Positions 7,341-20,796 of a stretch of DNA of 64,000 nt are shown piece by piece. Under the pieces are notes generated by a model. It worked only from the letters and a program-made list of their open reading frames with translations, was not told where the DNA came from and did no database searches. This stretch comes from Paracidovorax wautersii. Lineage in GTDB: Bacteria > Pseudomonadota > Gammaproteobacteria > Burkholderiales > Burkholderiaceae_C. The first letter of the stretch is position 1. Every line of letters begins with the position of its first letter. Both the position numbers and the translations under genes were made by a program. The stretch lies in contig WNDQ01000019.1 in the NCBI GenBank assembly GCA_009912175.1, forward strand, positions 1-64,000, read 5' to 3'.

Positions 7341-8351
7341 TGGGCTTCGATGCCCGCACGCTCGGTCACGCGCTGCCAGTACTGCTGTTCCTCGCGCGCC
7401 TGGGCCGCGAGCGCCTCGGGCCGGATGCCGCCCGGCAGCGAGGCCTGGGACAACAGATAGGCCTGGTAGTCAGGGGTCTGCTGCGCGCGTGCGAAGGCCT
7501 GCTGCAGAAAGTCGATGCGCGCCTGCGGGGTGCCGTGCGGCACGGCCAGGCCCGTCCAGGTCCAGCTGGTCGGCGCGTCGAGCTGGGGCAGGCCCGCTTC
7601 GCGGTAGGTGGGAATGGCGGGGAAGACAACCGAACGCTGGCCGTCGCGCGAAGCAATCGCCAGCGCGCGCAAGGCACCGCTTTGCAGGTAGCTGGTGAAC
7701 GACGGAATGCCCGAGACCATCAGCGTCACGGTGCCCGACAGAATGCCCATCACCACCTCGGCCGCACCCTTGTAGGGCATGTGGGTGAGCGTGATGCCAC
7801 CCGCCTGCGCAAAGGCCTCGCCCGAGAGGTGCGGCGGGCTGCCCACGCCGCCCGTGCCGAAGGACAGCTGGCCGGGCCGGGCGCGCGCGTCGTCGATGAG
7901 ATCGCGCAGCGTCTTGTAGGGCGAATCGCCCGCCACGACGACCACGTCGGGCGTGCGCAGCAAGGTGGTCACCGGCAGGACCTCGGCGCCCGGCGCCCAG
8001 GGCAGTTGTTTGAAGAGGTACTTGACGTAGGAAAACGTGGGGTTGATCGCCACCAGCGTGTAGCCATCGGGCGTGGCCCGCGCCACCTGCCCGGTCCCGA
8101 TGTTGCCGGACGCGCCCGGGACGTTTTCCACGACGATGGGCTGGCCGATGTCGCGCGAGACGATCTCCGAGATCTTGCGCACGACCACGTCCACACCCCC
8201 CGCCCGCCGGGTGCGGCACGACGATGCGCAGCCGCCGCGCGGGATAGGCCGGCTCCGCAACGGCGGAGGCCAGGACGGTGCCGGGAAGGAAAGGAAGGGC
8301 CAGGCCGGCGGTCAACAGGCGGCGGCGCTGCGTGCGGTGGAGGGATGACAT
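7337..8351 (-). pseudogene. Bug/TctC-family tricarboxylate-type binding protein, frameshifted
   Basis: Bug proteins are periplasmic receptors for carboxylates and related solutes. The N-terminus (ATG at 8351: signal peptide, then YPARRLRIVVPHPAGGG) is in one frame, and the rest (VDVVVRKISEIVSRDIGQP onward to 7337) is in another. The switch occurs at a run of six C on the plus strand (8196-8201). Five would restore one open frame of about 337 aa joining PAGGG to VDVVV, exactly as in intact relatives. This is either a real +1 frameshift or a homopolymer sequencing error. It is followed by, and overlaps, the SMP-30 gene. Confidence 0.85.
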
Positions 8352-8420
8352 GGTGGTGGACGGTCGAAGACCGAGGTTGCAGGGAAATCGCGGCCCGTGG
8401 CGCTCACGCCGGGCAGGCCC

Positions 8421-10018
<1,598 letters not shown>

Positions 10019-10022
<4 letters not shown>

Positions 10023-11158
10023 GGCAAGGCAGGCGGGTCGGAGGCCGCAGCGGAAAACCCGGGCCGCGCGCGTGTGCGCGCCGGTGGCGTGCACGACTCC
10101 CGCAGCACCAGCTCGGTCGGAACCTCGATGCGCGAGGCGCCGGCCGACTGGTCGCCGCGCAAACGGTGCAGCAGCAGTTCCGCGGCCTCACGGCCCAGGT
10201 CGTAAGAGGAATAACGGATGACGGTGACCGCGGGCGTGGCCAGCTGGGCCAGGTCGCTGTCGTTGGCGGTGATGAGCGACAAGTCCTGCGGGATGCGGAT
10301 GCGGCCCATCCGGCAAGTCGCCAGCACCGCGCGCAGCAAGTGGCGCCCGAGCGCCATGAGCGCGGTCGGCGGCTCGGGCAGCGCCATGAGCAGCTGCGTC
10401 TGGCGCATGCCGAACTCGTGCTCGGCCGTGGCCTCGTGCAGCCGCACCAGATCGGTGTCGATGGGCAGGCCCGCATCGCGATGGGCCTGCTCGAAGCCTT
10501 GCCAGCGGTCGCGCCCGACCCGGTTGCCGCGGCCGCCGGCCAGCAGCGCGATGCGGCGGTGCCCCAGCTCGATCAGGTAGCGCGTGGCCTGGTAGGTGCC
10601 GCCCAGGTGATCCGCGCCCACGGCGCCGGCGCCTTCGATGCCCGCGTCGCGTTCGAGCAGGATGGCCGGAAAACGCGCGTCCGCCAGGCGGCCCAGCACG
10701 GCCGGGTCGCGTTCGCGCTCGATGGTGAAGATCAAGCCGTCGGCCTGGCGCTGCCCGAACAGGTCGATCAGCGCGGCCTCGCGCTCGGGCTGGCCGTCGC
10801 TGCTGCCGACCACCAGCATGTAGCCTTCCTTGGTCAGCACGTCCTCGGCGCCCTTGATCATGGACGAGAACAGCGGATTTTCCAGGTCGGGGAAGATGAA
10901 GCCGACCATGCGTGTGGCGCGCCCGCGCATGTTCTGCGCGACCACGCTGGGGCTCCAGCCCAGCGCGGCGATCGCCTGCTGGACCCGCTCGCGCACGGCC
11001 GCGTTGACGCTGGCCGCGCCATTGGCCACGCGCGAGACGGTGCCGACCGACACGCCCGCGCGCAGCGCCACGTCGCGCACGGTCGGGCGCGAAGGCGGCG
11101 GGGATTTCGCCCGCAAGGGCGCGGTTTCGGCGGAAGCTGGGTCGGACTTGAACGTCAT
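10019..11158 (-). CDS. LacI-family transcriptional regulator
   Basis: This 379-aa protein is the likely local regulator of the accessory cluster. The N-terminal helix-turn-helix (about residues 26-75) includes TVRDVALRAGVSVGTVSRVA and the hinge-helix region AQNMRG. A periplasmic-binding-like sensor domain follows, starting GFIFPDLENPLFSSMIKGAE. The first 25 residues form an unstructured extension. A perfect LacI-type palindrome at 12947-12958 in the divergent promoter region is the probable operator. The effector is unknown; a substrate or breakdown product of the cluster is likely. The gene lies between a binding protein and an ATPase of the same transporter. Confidence 0.92.
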
Positions 11159-11259
11159 GCGAACAGGGTTTGGAAATCAGAAGGAAGGGCAGGATACGGG
11201 AGGCGGCGCGATCCGTCCGCGCAAGAATGCCGATGCGTTCCTGGCCCTCCTTGCGTTCC

Positions 11260-12882
<1,623 letters not shown>

Positions 12883-12946
12883 GGCGTGGCCCCTCCCGGC
12901 CCGTGAGACGTGCGCGCCTGCTGTCTTGAGGCACGCACCGAAGATA

Positions 12947-12958
12947 TGAAACGTTTCA
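12947..12958. promoter_or_regulatory. LacI-family operator, perfect 12-bp palindrome
   Basis: TGAAACGTTTCA is a perfect palindrome with the central CG typical of LacI/PurR/GalR-family operators. It lies 65 bases upstream of the copy 1 binding-protein start, close to a gene for a LacI-family regulator. The pairing of this regulator with this site is inferred from proximity and operator type. Confidence 0.75.
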
Positions 12959-13197
12959 CATCATCCCGCACGAGGCCCGCCACAGCCATGACGAATTTCG
13001 CATGTGCTTATTCAGGCGCTCGGCTCTCCCTTCTTCATCTCGATCTTCTTGCTTGATCGAATTTTTGATCTTCAATTTCAACAACTTGAAGACATGAAAC
13101 CGCATCCGGACACCGCGTGCTCCATCGGACTCGACTCGCTGGAAGTGCCGCATACACCGCCTCTCCTGATCCACATAAACAAAGTCAGAATTCGAGT

Positions 13198-13226
13198 TTG
13201 TTGGCCTGGCGGTGAAACGATATTCT
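13198..13226 (+). promoter_or_regulatory. Candidate sigma-70 promoter for the rightward block
   Basis: TTGTTG (13198-13203) and TATTCT (13221-13226) are separated by exactly 17 bases and lie 56 bases before the copy 2 start. The spacer contains TGAAACGA, a half-match to the LacI-type operator, which could let the regulator block RNA polymerase. Confidence 0.5.
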
Positions 13227-13281
13227 CGCCCGCTCCACTTGTTCATGTCGGCGCCCTTGCCGGCTCGTCCCTGGAGCAGGC

Positions 13282-14877
<1,596 letters not shown>

Positions 14878-14885
14878 GAAACAAC

Positions 14886-15719
14886 ATGACTGAAGAACTC
14901 AAAGGCAAGGTCGCCCTGGTCACCGGCGGCAGCAAGGGCATCGGCCTGGCCGTGGCGCGCCGCTTCGCGCAGGAAGGCGCGCGTGTGGCCATCGTCTCGC
15001 GCTCGATCGAGCACCTGCAGCAGGCGCGCGACGCGGTCGCGGCCTCGCTCGGAGTCTGGCTGCACACCGTGGCGGCCGACCTGGCCGACGCGGCCCAGGC
15101 CGAGGCGGCGGTGGCTCAGATCGAACGCGAGGTCGGCCCCGTCGACATCCTGGTCAACAGCGCGGGCGCAGCCCAGCGCTTCGAGCCCGAGGACCTCACG
15201 CCCGAACACTGGCGCCGCACGCTCGACGCCAAGTTCTTCCCCTACATCCACGCCCAGCACGCCGTGCTGCAGCGCCTGGTCGCGCGCGCCAAGGCCGCCA
15301 GCGCCTCGTCCACGGCGCCCTCGGGCCGGCAGGCGGCCGGGGCCGTCGTCAACATCATCGGCACCGGCGGCAAGCAGCCCACACGCACGCACATCGCGGG
15401 CGGCTCGGCCAATGCCGCGCTGATGCTCAGCACGGTCGGCCTGGCCGCGCACTATGCGCGCCACGGCATCCGCATCAACGCCATCAACCCGGGCTTCACG
15501 CTCACCGGCCGCATCGAGCAGGCGCTGGCGCTCGAGGCCGCGCGGCGCGGCATCAGCCGCGAGCAGGCGCTGGCCGAGGGCCAGGCCCAGATCCCGCTGG
15601 GCCGCTACGCCGACCCCGAGGAGGTGGCCGAAGTCGCGCTGTTCCTGGCCAGCGAGCGCGCCAGCTACGTGGTCGGCGCCGTGATCCCGCTCGACGGCGG
15701 CAGCGGTCCCGTCATCTGA
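14886..15719 (+). CDS. Short-chain dehydrogenase/reductase lacking the usual Tyr-Lys pair
   Basis: This 277-aa protein has a Rossmann fold with the NAD(P)-binding motif TGGSKGIG (13-20) and NSAG. The segment that normally reads YxxxK instead reads AGGSANAAL (171-179), putting Gly172 and Asn176 in the Tyr and Lys positions. The usual Ser before it is also replaced (NIIGTGG). The fold is therefore an SDR, but the standard proton relay is missing. It may use a different mechanism or act on an unusual substrate, as some SDR subfamilies with this variant motif are thought to do. The ATG at 14886 follows copy 2 closely. Confidence 0.85.
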   Translation: MTEELKGKVALVTGGSKGIGLAVARRFAQEGARVAIVSRSIEHLQQARDAVAASLGVWLHTVAADLADAAQAEAAVAQIEREVGPVDILVNSAGAAQRFEPEDLTPEHWRRTLDAKFFPYIHAQHAVLQRLVARAKAASASSTAPSGRQAAGAVVNIIGTGGKQPTRTHIAGGSANAALMLSTVGLAAHYARHGIRINAINPGFTLTGRIEQALALEAARRGISREQALAEGQAQIPLGRYADPEEVAEVALFLASERASYVVGAVIPLDGGSGPVI

Positions 15720-15759
15720 TCCGAATCCGCGCGCGAGCGCCTGGCCTTCCCCATCGTCC

Positions 15760-16745
15760 ATGTCGTCCTTGAGCCGCTACATCGTCCGCCGACTGTTCCA
15801 GGTCATCCCCATCGTGCTGGTGATCGTGCTGACCACCTACGGCCTGCTGCGCCTGGCGCCGGGCGACCTGCCGACGTCATCGCGGGCGAATCCGGCTCGG
15901 CCACGCCCGAGTACATGGAAGAGCTGCGCCGCCAGTTCAACCTCGACCAGCCCGCGCTGGCCGTCTTCGGCCAGTACCTCCAGAACCTGGTCCACCTGAA
16001 CCTGGGCTTTTCCTACCGCCACGGCATGCCGGTGGCCGACCTGGTGCTCGAGCGCGTCGGCCCGACCCTGCTGCTGATGCTTGCCAGCATCGCGCTGGCG
16101 CTGGTGGTGGGCGTGCTGCTGGGCGTGGTCTCGGCGCGCTATCGAGGCTCGTGGCTCGACGAGGCCATCTCGACGCTGTCCACGCTGGGTTTTGCCACGC
16201 CGGTCTTCTGGGCCGGGCTGATGCTGATCGTGCTGTTTTCCGTGCACCTGCGCTGGCTGCCGGCCTCGGGCATGCAGACCATCGGCGGGCCGCCGCTGTC
16301 GAGCGTGGCCGGCTGGACCGATCTGCTGCGCCATCTGGCGCTGCCGGCGCTCACGCTGAGCTTCTTCTACCTCTCGGTCTACGTGCGCATCACACGCTCG
16401 GCCATGCTGGAGGTCTACGGGCTGGACTTCGTGCGCACCGCGCGCGCCAAGGGATTGAGCGAGCTGCGTGTGTCGATCCGCCACGTGCTGCGCAACGCGC
16501 TGCTGCCGGTGGTCACCATCACCGGCCTGCAGTTGGGCTCGCTGCTGGGCGGCTCGATCGTGGTGGAGACCGTCTTTTCCTGGCCCGGCCTGGGCCGCCT
16601 GGCTTTCGACGCCGTGTTCCAGCGTGACATCAACCTGCTGCTGGGCATCTTCCTGTTCAGCTCGCTGCTGGTGGTGCTGATGAACCTGGCCATCGACGTG
16701 CTCTACGCCTTCCTCGACCCGCGCATCGCCGGAGGCCGCCCATGA
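15760..16745 (+). pseudogene. Peptide-type ABC transporter permease (DppB-like), frameshifted
   Basis: The first 37 codons (SRYIVRRLFQVIPIVLVIVL, then LLRLAPGDL) encode the first membrane helix of a DppB-like permease. After about 15870 the frame must shift by one missing base to continue as ADVIAGESGSATPEYMEELRR and then the rest of the permease, including ARAKGLSELRVSIRHVLRNA (the EAA-type loop). An intact protein would have about 328 aa and six membrane helices. As read, the product is truncated to an 80-aa peptide, which would disable the transporter unless the sequence is wrong. It overlaps the second permease (ATGA). Confidence 0.88.
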
Positions 16746-17578
16746 GCCGGCGCTGGCACGACGTGGCGCGCTCGCGCCCCTTGCTGGCCGGCGGCCTGCT
16801 GCTGGCGGCCATCGTGGCCGTGGCGCTGCTGGCCGGCGTGTTCTACCCGGGCGACCCGATGGACATCGCGGGCCGCGCCAACCTCTGGCCGGGCGCGGCG
16901 GGCCATCCACTGGGCACCGACATGCTCGGGCGCGACATGGCCGCAGGCCTGGCGCATGCCGCGCGCGTGTCGCTGGCCGTGGGCCTGGCGTCGGTGCTGC
17001 TGTCGGTGGCCATCGGCGTGGGCGTGGGCATCGTCTCGGGCTACTTCGGCGGCTGGATCGACGACGTGCTCATGCGCACCACCGAGATGTTCCAGACCCT
17101 GCCGGCCTTCCTGTTCGCCATCGTGCTGGTGGTCATCCTCGAACCCTCGATCACCAGCATCGTCTTTGCCATCGGCGTGACGTCGTGGCCGCAGATCGCG
17201 CGGCTGGTGCGCGCCGAAGCCATGCGCGTGCGCCACGCGGAATATGTGTCGGCCGCCATCACCATCGGCCTGGGCCACGCACGCGTGATCGTCTCGCACG
17301 TGCTGCCCAACAGCATCGCGCCCGTGGTGGTCGCGGCCTCGGTGCTGATGGCCCAGGCCATCCTGACCGAAGCCTCGCTGTCCTTCCTGGGGCTGGGCGA
17401 CCCGAACGTCATCTCGTGGGGCAGCATGGTCGGCGCCGGCCGCGCCACCCTGCGCACGGCCTGGTACATGGCCGCGCTGCCGGGCCTGGCGATCTTCCTG
17501 ACCGTCATCAGCTTCATGTTGCTGGGCAACGGGCTCAACGACTGGCTCAACCCCCGGCTGGCGAAATCGCGCCGCTGA
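16742..17578 (+). CDS. Peptide-type ABC transporter permease (DppC-like)
   Basis: This 278-aa inner-membrane protein is the second permease of the transporter. It begins with a first helix near residues 12-37 and the DppC-type sequence HPLGTDMLGRDM (about 58-69). Five further helices follow, with the ATPase-contact loop around LVRAEAMRVRHAEYVSAA and a terminal SFLGLGDPNVISWGSM motif. It overlaps the preceding permease by 4 bases. With the binding proteins and the double ATPase it would form a complete importer if the first permease were functional. Confidence 0.93.
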   Translation: MSRRWHDVARSRPLLAGGLLLAAIVAVALLAGVFYPGDPMDIAGRANLWPGAAGHPLGTDMLGRDMAAGLAHAARVSLAVGLASVLLSVAIGVGVGIVSGYFGGWIDDVLMRTTEMFQTLPAFLFAIVLVVILEPSITSIVFAIGVTSWPQIARLVRAEAMRVRHAEYVSAAITIGLGHARVIVSHVLPNSIAPVVVAASVLMAQAILTEASLSFLGLGDPNVISWGSMVGAGRATLRTAWYMAALPGLAIFLTVISFMLLGNGLNDWLNPRLAKSRR

Positions 17579-17611
17579 CCCCTTTTCCGCACCGACTCCC
17601 ACGGATCTTCC

Positions 17612-18397
17612 ATGACGCTCGCTCCAACCCCGCCCGATCTCGCCGCCGCGCAGGCCCAGGCCCGCGCCGACCTGGCCGCCGCCCACCGCCTGGCGGTCTG
17701 GCACGACCTGACCGAAGGCATCTACAACCACCTCACCGTCGCGGTGCCGGGGCAGCCCACGCAGTTTTACCTGCCGCCGTTCGGCCTGCACTGGAGCGAG
17801 GTGCGCGCCAGCGGCCTGCTGACGGTCGAGCACGATGGCCGCATCGTCGAAGGCCAGGGCATCCTGCAGCGCTCGGCCTATTGCATCCATGCGCCCATCC
17901 ACGCGGCCGACGCGCGGCACGCCGCCATCTTCCACACACACATGCCCTACGCCAGCGCGCTGGTGCGGCTGGAAGACCAGCGGCTGCAGCCCCTGGGCCA
18001 GACCGAGGCCCTGCTGCTCGACCAGATCGCCTACGACGACGACTACGACGGCCTGGCGCGCGACACGGCCGAGGGCGAGCGGCTCGCGCGCATCCTGGGC
18101 GACAAGACCATCCTGTTCATGGGCAACCACGGCGTGCTGGTGACCGGCCGCAGCGTGGCCGAGGCCTACGACCGGCTGTACTCGCTCGAACGTTATGCGC
18201 GCGTGCACCTGCATGCGCTGTGGACCGGCCGCCCGGTCAAGCGGCTGAGCGACGCGCAGGTCGACAAGATCCAGTTCCAGATCCACCACACGACCCTGCA
18301 CAACGGCGGCGCCGAACGCGGCACGCCCGCCTACCAGCTGCATTTCGACGCGCTGCGCCGGCTGCTCGACCGGCGCGAGCCCGACTACCAGGACTGA
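17612..18397 (+). CDS. Class II aldolase/adducin family protein
   Basis: This 261-aa protein has the class II aldolase/adducin fold, whose members are zinc enzymes cleaving or isomerising phosphorylated or free hydroxy acids. Visible ligands are the paired His of FHTHMPYASAL (about 109-119) and the later His in MGNHGVLVTGRSV (about 170-182). The third-blade residues YDRLYSLERYAR are usual for the adducin-like subgroup. Length is normal. The substrate is unclear. The gene lies downstream of the transporter permeases and 5 bases upstream of the SfnB-like gene. Confidence 0.85.
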   Translation: MTLAPTPPDLAAAQAQARADLAAAHRLAVWHDLTEGIYNHLTVAVPGQPTQFYLPPFGLHWSEVRASGLLTVEHDGRIVEGQGILQRSAYCIHAPIHAADARHAAIFHTHMPYASALVRLEDQRLQPLGQTEALLLDQIAYDDDYDGLARDTAEGERLARILGDKTILFMGNHGVLVTGRSVAEAYDRLYSLERYARVHLHALWTGRPVKRLSDAQVDKIQFQIHHTTLHNGGAERGTPAYQLHFDALRRLLDRREPDYQD

Positions 18398-18402
18398 TCG
18401 GC

Positions 18403-19602
18403 ATGACACACCCGGCTTCGGATCTGGTCGAGACGGCACGTGCGCTCGGCGCGCGCCTGGCGGCATCGGCCGCCGCGCGCGACGCGGCGCGACAACTGCC
18501 GCACGAGGAAATGCGGGCGCTGGCGGCCAGCGGCATCCTGGCGGCCCGCGTGCCGCGCGCAGCGGGCGGGCCCGAGGTCGACCTGCCCACGCTCGCGGCC
18601 CTGTTCGTGCACATTGCGCAGGGCGACCCCAACATCGCGCAGGCCATGCAGCCGCATGCCTGCGGCATCGAGAAGATCAAGCTCTACGGCGACGCGCGCC
18701 AGCAGCAGTTCTTTTTCGGCCTGGTGCGCGACGGCGCGCTCATCACCAACGCCTCGGCCGAACGCAGCGGCCGCGTCGTCGGCGACATCCACACCGTGCT
18801 CGAACCCGCGGACGGCGCCTGGCGGCTGCACGGCACCAAGCACTACTGCACCGGCAGCCTGTTCGCCAGCCACTTCTATGTGCTGAGCACACGGCGCGGC
18901 CCGGACGCGGGCGAGCGTGCGCGCAGCCTGGCCATCGTGCCGCGAGAACGCGCGGGCGTTGACGTCAGCGACGACTGGGACGGCATGGGCCAGCGCACCA
19001 CCGCCAGCGGCACCGTGCGCTTCGACGGCGTGGCGGTGCAGGACGCCGAGCACCTGCCCCTGCCCGACGCCGGCACACGCCGCACCCACGAGGGCGCCTA
19101 CGCCCAGCTGCTGCACGCGGCCGTAGGCGGCGGCATCGCCCTGGCCGCGCTGGACGATGCCGCCGCCTACGGGCGCGACCACGCACGCGCGGTGCCCGAG
19201 GCCCGCGTCGCACGCGCCAGCGACGACCCCTACGTGCAGCAGTCCGTCGGCCAGATGGCCGTGCTCGCGCACGGCGCGCAGGCGCTGCTCGAACGCGCGG
19301 CCCGCATCCTGGAGCCAGCGGCGGCCGCGGTGCTGGCCGGCAAGCCCGACGAACGGCAGCTCGGCCTGGCCTCCGTGGCCGTGGCCTAGGCCAAGATGGC
19401 GGCCCAGGACGCGGCGCTGCGCGCCTCGGAAATGCTGTACGCGGTCGGCGGCGCCGGCGCCACGCGGCGCGCGCTCAACCTCGACCGCCACTGGCGCAAC
19501 GCGCGCACCCACACCACCCACGACCCCATCGCCTACAAGGCCAAGGCGGTGGGCGACTTCTACCTCAACGGCACGCTGCCGCCGATCAGCACCAAGATCT
19601 AG
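18403..19602 (+). pseudogene. SfnB/DszC-like acyl-CoA dehydrogenase-type flavoprotein, amber-interrupted
   Basis: This 399-codon frame encodes an acyl-CoA dehydrogenase-fold flavoprotein resembling SfnB and DszC, which act on organosulfur compounds. The C-terminal HWRNARTHTTHDP motif is characteristic of that subgroup. The frame contains one in-frame TAG at 19387-19389 (GTG GCC TAG GCC AAG). A GAG codon there would restore the usual AEAKMAAQDAAL stretch. The stop removes about the last 70 residues, including the signature motif and flavin-contact region. A substitution is not a typical read-indel error, so this looks like a real nonsense mutation. Confidence 0.85.
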
Positions 19603-19617
19603 AGCCCGAACTTCGCC

Positions 19618-20796
19618 ATGCCCCACGCACCCGCCGCCAACCTGCCCGCGCACAGCCCGCTCGGGCGCGCGCTGGAGCAGCCCTTCCTGCTCGGCCTGTT
19701 CCTGCCCATCCACAACGGCGGCTGGACCATGTCCACGCTGCCGCGCGCCACCGACTGGACTTTCGACTACAACGCCCGCCTGACCCGCCAGGCCGAGGCG
19801 CTGGGCTTCGATCTGGTCTTCGGCCCTGCCCACTGGCTGGCCAAGGGCGGCTTTGGCGGGCAGACCCGCTACCGCGAGACCTCGCTCGACGCCTTCATCG
19901 CCACCAGCGCGCTGGCGGCGGTGACCTCGCGCATCCTGCTGATCTCGACCATCCACATCCTGTACGGTCCCTGGCATCCGCTGCACCTGGCCAAGTTCGG
20001 CGCCACGCTGGACCACATCGCCCAGGGCCGCTGGGGCCTGAACGTCGTCACGGGTTTCCGCAAGGACGAGTGGGCGATGTTCGGCCAGGCGCAAGTCCCG
20101 CATGACCAGTGCTACGCCCTGGCCGACGAGTTCGTCGATGTCCTGCTGCAGCTGTGGTCGCGCGACGAGAACTACAGCCATCGCTGGCACTGGGAACTCA
20201 ACGACGCCTTCGTCACGCCCAAACCCCTGCATGGCCGGCCCGTGCTGGTCAGCGCCACCAGCTCGCCGGCCGGCATCGCCAGCGCCGCGCGCCACGCCGA
20301 CCTGGTCTTCATCACCAGCCCGGCCGGCGCCCGCATCGACCGCGCGCTGGCGGCGCTGCCGCCGCTCAACGCCGCCGTCAAGCAGGCCGCCGCGCAGCAG
20401 GGGCGGCAGGTGCGCACGCTGATCAACCCCATGATCATCTGCCGCGACACCGAGCGCGAGGCCCGGCAGGTCTACCAGTCCATCCTCGACCACGCCGACG
20501 AGGGCGCCGTCGAAGGCTTCTTCCACAGCCACGCCACGGGCGACAGCCGTTCCTGGCGCGGCCACGAACGCGGCGAGCGCACCGTGGGCGGCAACATCCA
20601 GATCGTCGGCACGCCCGAGCAGGTGGTCGAGCAGTTGCTCGCGCTCAAGCAGGCCGGCTGCGACGGCATCCAGATCTGCTTCTTCGACTACGAACCCGAG
20701 CTGGCCTACTTCGGCCAGCTGGTGCTGCCGCTGCTGGCGCAGGCCGGACTGCGGCTGCCCACGCCCCTTTCCCTCGTTTCGGAAACCGCCCCATGA
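19618..20796 (+). CDS. Luciferase-like flavin-dependent monooxygenase (SfnG-like)
   Basis: This 392-aa protein is a bacterial-luciferase-like FMNH2-dependent monooxygenase. The TIM-barrel hallmarks include TDWTFDYNARLTRQAEALGF, then LLISTIHILYGPWHPLHLAK and RWGLNVVTGFRKDEWAMFGQ. The pattern resembles dimethyl sulfone and alkanesulfonate monooxygenases, which oxidise C-S bonds and need a separate flavin reductase. No reductase is encoded nearby. It starts 15 bases after the SfnB-like frame. Its stop overlaps the rhodanese start (ATGA). The exact substrate is inferred only as an organosulfur or similar compound. Confidence 0.85.
   Translation: MPHAPAANLPAHSPLGRALEQPFLLGLFLPIHNGGWTMSTLPRATDWTFDYNARLTRQAEALGFDLVFGPAHWLAKGGFGGQTRYRETSLDAFIATSALAAVTSRILLISTIHILYGPWHPLHLAKFGATLDHIAQGRWGLNVVTGFRKDEWAMFGQAQVPHDQCYALADEFVDVLLQLWSRDENYSHRWHWELNDAFVTPKPLHGRPVLVSATSSPAGIASAARHADLVFITSPAGARIDRALAALPPLNAAVKQAAAQQGRQVRTLINPMIICRDTEREARQVYQSILDHADEGAVEGFFHSHATGDSRSWRGHERGERTVGGNIQIVGTPEQVVEQLLALKQAGCDGIQICFFDYEPELAYFGQLVLPLLAQAGLRLPTPLSLVSETAP

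Larger units (their letters stand above)
12883..13281. promoter_or_regulatory. Divergent promoter region between the two binding-protein genes
   Basis: These 399 bases are much more AT-rich than the surroundings, particularly 12940-13230, and hold no convincing gene. They contain the palindromic LacI-type operator (12947-12958) close to copy 1. A good sigma-70-like promoter (13198-13226) close to copy 2 is overlapped by TGAAACGA, which matches half of the operator. Another partial half-site (TGAAACC, 13094-13100) lies between. The arrangement fits coordinate control of both arms. Confidence 0.6.
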
